This document shows positions 52,731 through 61,600 of a stretch of DNA of 64,000 nucleotides, in pieces. The stretch comes from Aristolochia californica. Taxonomy: Eukaryota; Streptophyta; Magnoliopsida; Piperales; Aristolochiaceae. Under the pieces are notes generated by a model. That model saw nothing but the letters and a program-made list of their open reading frames with translations. It did not search any database and was not told the DNA's origin. Within the stretch, counting starts at the first letter, position 1. Each line of letters opens with the position of its first letter. The stretch is from contig JARWKL010000001.1 of the NCBI GenBank assembly GCA_029961685.1, forward strand, positions 23,572,295 to 23,636,294, read 5' to 3'. A program made the translations under genes and the position numbers.

Positions 52731-54664
52731 CACAATCCACAAATGTAGAGAGAGATAATTCCGGAGAGTGTATGTAATTTTTTGGGATTGTAAGCTCTTT
52801 TTAGTTTTTATATATCAGGTTTGCAATCGTCGGGAAAAGAGGGAGGCGGGTGATTTTAAACTAAGTGTTTACTCCCAATCCATAAGTCATTTCTTACAAA
52901 AATATAGCCCTTTACGCATGATAAATCACTGTACAATCATCTATGAATCCCACTGCATGTTCACTTGAGAATTTAATGAGCGTTTGTTATTCTCTTTAAA
53001 AGGTTTGGATCCATAGGTTATTTGCCGCTTTAACATGTTTCAAACATGCATATGCATTTTTACATCATGTGTGGTAGAAATCTTTTTCTTATAAAAATCC
53101 AAGCTATTAAGGGTTGAACTAGTGGAATTTCCCAAACACGGACCAACAAACTATTGTGTTCATTTGTGATGTGTGAATAAACTTTCTTTACTGACATTTA
53201 TTATTTTTTTAAATTTTTTCCATACATAAACTCTAAGTTTTTCATTTTGTTGTGATCTATTTGCCTTTTTGGTTTACGGGATGAAGGGAGAGCGAAAACT
53301 CAAAGTTTTGATTTAAGTTGAAAGAGTATATCTAAAATGGAAATACACGATGTACAAATCTAGAGGGCGATTATTTTCAAGAGTGTCGGTAATTTTTAGG
53401 GATTGTAAGCTCTTTTTAGTTTTCATAGATCAGGTTTTGCAATCGTCGGGGGAAAAGGGAGAGGCGGGGATTTTTAACTGAGTGCTGACTCCCAATCCAT
53501 AAGTCATTTCTTAGGATAATATAGCCCATTATGCATGATAAATCACTTTACAATCATCTATGATTGTTAGGTCACCTGTTTTTTAATGGGCCAAATAATG
53601 GCTAGTTTGATTCGGGTAAATCTCCCACCGCACGTTCACTTGAGAATTTAATGTGCGTTTGTTAGTTTCTTTAAAAGGTTTGGATCCGTATGTGATTTGC
53701 ACCTTGAACATGTTTCAAGCATGCATATCCATTTTTAAAGCATGTGTGGACGAAATCTCTTTCTTATAAAATTCCAAGTTGTTAGGGTTGAACTAGAGGA
53801 ATTTCCTAAACTTGGACAACAAAACTTTTGTGTTCATTTGTGATGTGCGAATAAATTTTCTTTACTTATATTTATTATTGTTTTAAATTTTTTCCATACA
53901 TAAAGTCTCAAATTTTCATTTTGTTGTGGTCTCTTTGCCATCTTGGTTTACGGAATCAAGGGAGAGCGAAAACTCAAAGTTTTGATTTAAGATGAAATTG
54001 TACATCTAAAATGGAAATGCACAGTGCAAAAATGTAGAGAGAGATAATTCCGAAGAGTGTCTTTAGTTTTTATTTATAAAGTTTTGCAATCGTCGGGAAA
54101 AGGGCGATGCGGGGGATTTTTAACTGAGTGTCGCCTCCCAATCCATAAGTCATTTCTTAGGGTAATATAGCCCGTTACGTATGATAAATCAATTTACAAT
54201 CATCTATGATTGTTTGGTCAACTTTTTGTAAATGGGCAAAATAATGGCTTGTTTGACAAGGGTAAATATCCCACTGCACGTTCAATTGAGAATTTAATGG
54301 GCGTTTGTTAATCTCTTTAAAATATTTGGATCCATAGGTTATTTGTATCTTTAACATATTTCAAGCATGGATATCCATTTTTAAAGCATATGTGGAAGAA
54401 ATCTCTTTCTTATAAAATTCGAAGCTGTTAGGGTTGAACAAGTGGAATTTCCCAAACATGGACAACAAAACTTTTGTGTTTATTTGTGGTGTGTGAATAA
54501 ATTTTCTTTACTTACATTTGATATTTTTTAAAAATTTTCCATACATCTACTCTAAAATTTTCATTTTTTTGTGATCTTTTTGCCTTTTTTGTTGACAGAA
54601 TGAAGGGAGAGTGAAAACTCAAAGTTTTAATTTAAGAAAAAAGAGTACATCTAAATTGGAAATG
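52731..54664 (+). repeat. Trimer copy 1 (two deletions)
   Basis: It carries a 59-bp deletion at about 52946, where CATCTATGA is joined to ATCCCACTGC, losing the right arm of the dyad and the GGCTTGTTTGACTCGGG word. A second loss of about 26 bp is at about 54064, where GAGTGTC is joined to TTTAGTTTTTATTTAT. The second is not in copy 2. Confidence 0.9.
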
Positions 54665-56622
54665 CACAATCCACAAATGTAGAGAGAGATAATTCCGAAG
54701 AGTGTATGTAATTTTTTGGGATTGTAAGCTCTTTTTAGTTTTTATATATCAGGTTTGCAATCGTCGGGAAAAGAGGGAGGCAGGTGATTTTAAACTGAGT
54801 GTTGACTCCCAATCCATAAGTCATTTCTTACAAAAATATAGCCCGTTACGCATGATAAATCACTGTACAATCATCTATGAATCCCACCGCATGTTCACTT
54901 GAGAATTTAATGAGCGTTTGTTATTCTCTTTAAAAGGTTTGGATCCATAGGTTATTTGCCTCTTTAACATGTTTCAAACATGCATATGCATTTTTACATC
55001 ATGTGTGGAAGAAATCTCTTTCTTATAAAAATCCAAGCTATTAAGGGTTGAACTAGTGGAATTTCCCAAACACGGACCAACAAACTATTGTGTTCATTTG
55101 TGATGTGTGAATAAACTTTCTTTACTTACATTTATTATTTTTTTAAATTTTTTCCATACATAAACTCTAAGTTTTTCATTTTGTTGTGATCTATTTGCCT
55201 TTTTGGTTTACGGGATGAAGGGAGAGCGAAAACTCAAAGTTTTGATTTAAGTAGAAAGAGTATATCTAAAATGGAAATACACGATGTACAAATGTAGAGG
55301 GAGATTATTTTCAAGAGTGTCGGTAATTTTTAGGGATTGTAAGTTCTTTTTAGTTTTCATAGATCAGGTTTTGCAATCATCGGGAAAAGGGGGAGGCGGG
55401 GATTTTTAACTGAGTGCCGACTCCCAATCCATAAGTCATTTCTTAGGATAATATAACCCATTATGCATGATAAATCACTTTACAATCATCTATGATTGTT
55501 AGGTCAACTTTTTTTAAATGGGCCAAATAATGGCTAGTTTGACTCAGGTAAGCTCCCACCGCACGTTCACTTGAGAATTTAATGTGCGTTTGTTAGTTTC
55601 TTTAAAAGGTTTGGATCCGTATGTGATTTGCACCTTGAACATGTTTCAACCATGCATATCCATTTTTAAAGCATGTGTGGACGAAATCTCTTTCTTATAA
55701 AATTCCAAGTTATTAGGGTGGAACTAGAGGAATTTCCTAAACTTGGACAAAAAAACTTTTGTGTTCATTTGTGATGTGTGAATAAATTTTCTTTACTTAT
55801 ATTTATTATTGTTTTAAATTTTTTCCATACATCAAGTCTAAAATTTTCATTTTGTTGTGGTCTCTTTGCCATCTTGGTTTATGGGATCAAGGGAGAACGA
55901 AAACTCAAAGTTTTCATTTAAGATGAAATTGTACATCGAAAATGGAAATGCACAGTGCAAAAATGTTGAGAGAGATAATTCCGAAGAGTGTCTGTAGTTT
56001 TTAGGGATTGTATGCTCTTTTTAGTTTTTATTTATAAAGTTTTGCAATCGTAGGGAAAAGGGCGAGGCGGGGGATTTTTAACTGAGTGTCGCCTCCCAAT
56101 CCATAAGTCATTTCTTAGGGTAATATAGCCCGTAATGTATGATAAATAATTTTACAATCATCTATGATTGTTTGGTCAGCTTTTTGTAAATGGGCAAAAT
56201 AATGGCTTGTTTGACAAGGGTAAATATCCCACTGCACGTTCAATTGAGAATTTAATGAGCGTTTGTTAATCTCTTTAAAAGGTTTGGATCCATAGGTTAT
56301 TTGCATCTTTAACATATTTCAAGCATGGATATCCATTTTTAAAGCATATGTGGAAGAAATCTCTTTCTTATAAAATTCCAAGCTGTTAGGGTTGAACAAG
56401 TGGAATTTCCCAAACATGGACAACAAAACTTTTGTGTTTATTTGTGGTGTGTGAATAAATTTTTTTTACTTACATTTGATATTTTTTAAAAATTTTCCAT
56501 ACTTCAACTCTAAAATTTTCATTTTTTTGTGATCTTTTTGCCTTTTTTGTTGACAGAATGAAGGGAGAGTGAAAACTCAAAGTTTTAATTTAAGAAAAAA
56601 GAGTACATCTAAATTGGAAATG
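54665..56622 (+). repeat. Trimer copy 2 (one deletion)
   Basis: It shares the 59-bp deletion (here at about 54880) with copy 1 but keeps the full GTCTGTAGTTTTTAGGG sequence at 55990. It is therefore the state before the second deletion. Confidence 0.9.
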
Positions 56623-58638
56623 CACAATCCACAAATGTAGAGAGAGATAATTCCGAAGCGTGTCTGTAATTTTTTGGGATTGTAAGCTCTTTTTAGTTTT
56701 TTATATATCATGTTTGCAATCGTCGGGAAAAGAGGGAGGCGGGGAATTTTAAACTGAGTGTTGACTCCCAATCCATAAGTCATTTCTTACAAAAATATAG
56801 CCCGTTACACATGATAAATCACTGTACAATCATCTATGATTGTTAGGTCAGCTTATTGTAAATGGGCAAAATAATGGCTTGTTTGACTCGGGCAAATATC
56901 CCACCGCATGTTCACTTGAGAATTTATTTAGCGTTTGTTATTCTCTTTAAAAGGTTTGGATCTGTAGGTTATTTGCCTCTTTAACATGTTTCAAACATGC
57001 ATATGCATTTTTACAGCATGTGTGGAAGAAATCTCTTTCTTATAAAACTCCAAGCTGTTAAGGGTTGAAATAGTGGAATTTCCCAAACACAGACCACAAA
57101 ACTATTTTGTTCATTTGTGATGTGTGAATAAATTTTCTTTACTTACATTTATTATTTTTTAAAATTTTTTCCATCCATAAACTCTAAATTTTTCATTTTG
57201 TTTTGATCTATTTGCCTTTTTGATTTACGGGATGAAGGGAGAGCGAAAACTCAAAGTTTTGTTTTAAGTAGAAAGAGTATATCTAAAATGGAAATGCACA
57301 TTGTATAAATGTAGAGGGAGATAATTTTGCAGAGTGTCGGTAATTTTAAGGGATTGTAAGCTCTTTTTAGTTTTCATATATCAGGTTTTGCAATTATCAG
57401 GAAAAGGGAGAGGTGGGGATTTTTAACTGAGTGTCGACTACCAATCCATAAGTCATTTCTTAGGATAATATAGCCCATTATGCATGATAAATAACTTTAC
57501 AATCATCTATGATTGTTAGGTCAACTTTTTGTAAATGGGCCTAATAATGGCTTGTTTGACTCGGGTAAATCTCCCACCGCACGTTCACTTGAGAATTTAA
57601 TGTGTGTTTGTTAGTCTCTTTAAAAGTTTTGGATCCATATGTGATTTGCACCTTGAACAAGTTTCAAGCATGCATTTTCATTTTTAAAGCATGTGTGGAA
57701 TAAATCTCTTTCTTATAAAATTCCAAGCTGTTAGGGTTGAAATAGAGGAATTTCCTAAACATGGACAACAAAACTTTTGTGTTCATTTGTGGTGTGAGAA
57801 TAAATTTTCTTTACTTATATTTATTATTTTTTAAAATTTTTTCCATACATAAACTGTAAAATATTCATTTTGTTGTGATCTCGTTGCCTTCTTGGTTTAT
57901 GGGATTAAGGGAGAGCGAAAACTCAAAGTTTAGATTTAAGATCAAATTGTACATATAAAATGGAAATGCACAATGCACAAATGTAGAGAGAGATAATTCC
58001 GAAGAGTGTGTTTAGTTTTTAGGGATTGTATACTCTTTTTAGTTTTTATATATAAGGTCTTGCAGTTGTCGGGAAAAGGAAGAGGCGGGGGATTTTTAAC
58101 TGAGTGTCGCCTCCCAATCCATAAGTCATTTCTTAGGGTAATATAGCCCGTTACGTATGATAAATCACTTTACAATCATCTATGATTGTTAGGTCAGCTT
58201 TTCGTAAATGGGCAAAATAATGGCTTGTTTGACAAGGGTAAATATCCCACTGCACATTCACGTGATAATTTAATGAGCGTTTGTTAATCTCTTTAAAAGG
58301 TTTGGATCCATAGGTTATTTGCATCTTTAACATATTTCAAGCATGGATATCCATTTTTAAAGCATATGTGGAAGAAATCTGTTTCTTATAAAATTCCAAG
58401 CTGTTAGGGTTGAACTAGTGGAATTTCCCAAACTTGGACAACAAAACTTGTGTTCATTTGTGGTGTGTGAATAAATTTCTTTACTTAAATTTGTTATCAT
58501 TTTAAATTTTATCCATACATAAACTCTAAAATTTTCATTTTGTTGTTATCTATTTTCCTTTTTGTTTTTCAGGATGAAGGGAGAGCGAAAACTCAAAGTT
58601 TTGATTTAAGAAAAAAAAGTACATCTAAAATAAAAATG
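56623..58638 (+). repeat. Trimer copy 3 (full length)
   Basis: All three monomers are complete, 2016 bp in total. At 56840 the dyad and TTAGGTCAGC word continue without the deletion of copies 1 and 2. It preserves the ancestral form of the unit, though it has its own substitutions such as GGATCTGTAGG. Confidence 0.9.
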
Positions 58639-61600
58639 CACAACGCACAAATGTATAGAGAGATAATTCCGAAGAGTGTCTGTAATTTTTTGGGATTGTA
58701 AGCTTGCTTTAGTTTTTATATATAGGGTTTTGCAATCATCGGGAAAAGAGGGAGACGGCGGATTTTTAACTGAGTGTTGACTCCCAATCCAAAAGTTACT
58801 TCTTAGGCTAATATAGCCCGTTATGCATGATAAATCACTTTACAATCATCAACGATTGTTAGGTCATCTTTTTGTAAATGGGCCTAATAATGGCTTATTT
58901 GACTCGGGTAAATCTCCTACCGCATGTTCACTTGAGAATTTAAAGTGCGTTTGTTGGTCTCTTTAAAAGGTTTGGATTCATAGGTGATTTGCACCTTGAA
59001 CATGTTTCAAGCATGCATATCCATTTTTAAAGCATGTGTGGAAGAAATCTCTTTTTTATAAAATTCCAAGTTGTTAGGGTTGAACTAGAGGAATTTCCCA
59101 AACTTGGACAACCAAACTTTTTTGTTCATTTGTGGTGTGTGAATAAATTTTCTTTACTTATATTTATTATTTTTTTAAATTTTTTCCATACATAAACTCT
59201 AAAATTTTCATTTTGTTGTGATCTATTTGCCTTCTTGGTTTACGGGATGAAGGAACAGCGAAAACTCAAAGTTTTGATTTAAGAAAAAATTGTACATCTA
59301 AAATGGAAATGCACAATGCACAAATGTAGAGAGAGATAATTCTGAAGAGTGTCTGTAATTTTTAGGAATTGTAAGCTCTTTTTAGTTTTAATATATTAGG
59401 TTTTGCAATTGTGGGGAAAAGGAGGAGGCGGGGGATTTTTAACTGAGTGTTGACTTGCAATTCATAAGTCATTTCGTACAAAAATATAGCCCGTTACGCA
59501 TGATAAATCACTTTACTATCATCTATGGATGTTAGGTCAGCTTTTTGTAAATGGGCAAAATAATGGCTTGTTTGACTCGGCTAAATATCCCACCGCATGT
59601 TCACTTGAGAATTTAATGAGCGTTTGTTATTCTCTTTAAAAGGTTTGCATCCATAGGTGATTTTCATCTTTAACATGTTTCAAGCATGCATATCCATTTT
59701 TAAAGAATGTGTGGAAGAAATATTTTTCCTATAAAGTTCCAAGCTGTTAGGGTTGAACTAGTGGAATTTCCAAAACTTGGACAACAAAACTTTTGTGTTC
59801 ATTTGTGGTGTGTGAATAAATATTCTTTACTTACATTTGTTATTTTTTTTCAATTTTTTCCATAAAATAACTCTAAAATTATTGTTTTGTTGTGATCTAT
59901 TTGCCTTTTTGGTTTACGGGATGAAGGGAGAGCGAAAACTCAAAGTTTTGATTTAAGAAAAAGAGTACTTCTAAAATGGAAACGCACAATGCACAATTAA
60001 AGAGAGACAAAATTCCAAAGTGTGTCTATAATTTTTAGGGGTTGCAACCACTTTTTAGTTTTTATATATGAGGTTTTAAAATCGTCGGGAAAAGGGGGAG
60101 GCAGGGGATTTTTAACTGAGTGTTGATTCCTAATCCATATGTCATTTCTTAGGGTAATATAGACCGTTACACATGATAAATCACTTTACCATCATCTATG
60201 ATTGTTAGGTCAGCTTTTGTAAATGGGCAAAATAATGGATTGTTTGACTCAGGTAAATATCCCACCCCACGTTCACTTGAGAATTTAATGAGGGTTTGTT
60301 ATTCTCTTTAATTAGTTTGGATCCATAGGTGATTTGCATCTTTAACATATTTCAAGCATGCATATCAATTTGTAAAGCATTTGTGGAGGATTTCTCTTTC
60401 TTATAAAATTCCAAGCTGTTAGGGTCAACACCTAGTGGAATTTCCCAAACTTGGACAACAAAACTTTTGTGTTCATTTGCCGTGTGTGAATAAATTTTCT
60501 TTACTGACATTTGACATTGTTTTAATTTTTTCCATACAAAAACTCAAAAATTTTCATTTTTTTGTGATCTATTTGCCTTTTTGGTTTACGGAATGAAAGC
60601 AGAGGAAAAACTAAAAGTTTTGATTTAAGAAAAAAGAGTACATCTAAAATAGAAATGCACATTGCACAAATGTAGAGAGAGATAATTCAAATGAGTGTCT
60701 ATAATTTTTAGGGATTCTAAGCTCTTTTTAGTTTTTATATATCCGATTTTGCAATCATCGGGAAAAGGGGGAGGTGGGGGATTTTTAACTGAGTGTTGAC
60801 TCCCAATCCATAACTCATTTCTTAGGGTAATATAGCCCATTACGTGTGATGAATCACTTTACAATCATCTATGATCGTTAGGTCAACTTTTTGTAAACTG
60901 GCAAAATAAAGGCTTGTTTTATTCGGGTAAATATCCCACTGAACGTTCACTTGAGAATTTAACGAGCGTTTTTTATTCTCTTTAAAAGGGTTGGATCCAT
61001 AGGTGATTTGCATCTTTAACATGTTTCAAACATGCATACCCATTTTTAAATGATGTGTGGAAGAAATCTCTGTCTTATAAAATTTCCATCTACTAGCATC
61101 AACAACTAGTGGAATTTCCCAAACTTGGACAACAAAACTTTTGTTTTCATTTGTCGTGTGTGAATAAATTTTCTTTACTCACATTTGTTATTATTTAAAA
61201 TTTTTTCCATACGTAAACTCTTAAATTTTCTTTTTGTTGTGATCTATTTGCCTTTTTGGTTTACGGGATGAAGGCAGAGGAAAAACTAAAAGTTTTGATT
61301 TAAGAAAAACGAGTACATCTAAAATGGAAATGCAAAATGCACAAATTTAGAGAGAGATAATTAGAAAGAGTGACTGCAAGTTTTAGGGATTGTGGGCTCT
61401 TTTTTAGTTTTTATACATCAGGTTTTGCAATAAAAATTAGGGCGAGGCAGGGGATTTTTAACTGAGTGTTGACTCCCAATCCATAAGTCATTTCTTATTG
61501 TAATAAAGCCTGTTACGAATGATAAATGACTTTGCAATCATCTATGATAGTGAGGTCAACTTTTTGTAAAAGGGCAAAATAATTGCTTATTTTACACCCA

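Larger units (their letters stand above)
52731..58638 (+). repeat. Higher-order repeat: ~2-kb trimer, three copies
   Basis: Three monomer types follow one another three times. Type 1 (anchors 53044, 54978, 56995) has ACAAAAATATAGCCC and CAAACATGCATATGC. Type 2 (53719, 55650, 57668) has TTAGGATAATATA and GCACCTTGAAC. Type 3 (54365, 56323, 58341) has GTGTCGCCTCCC, GACAAGGGTAAAT and, except for small changes, CATATTTCAAGCATGG. Copy lengths are 1934, 1958 and 2016 bp; the differences are two deletions. Copies 1 and 2 are closest, and copy 3 is more diverged and full length. Confidence 0.94.
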
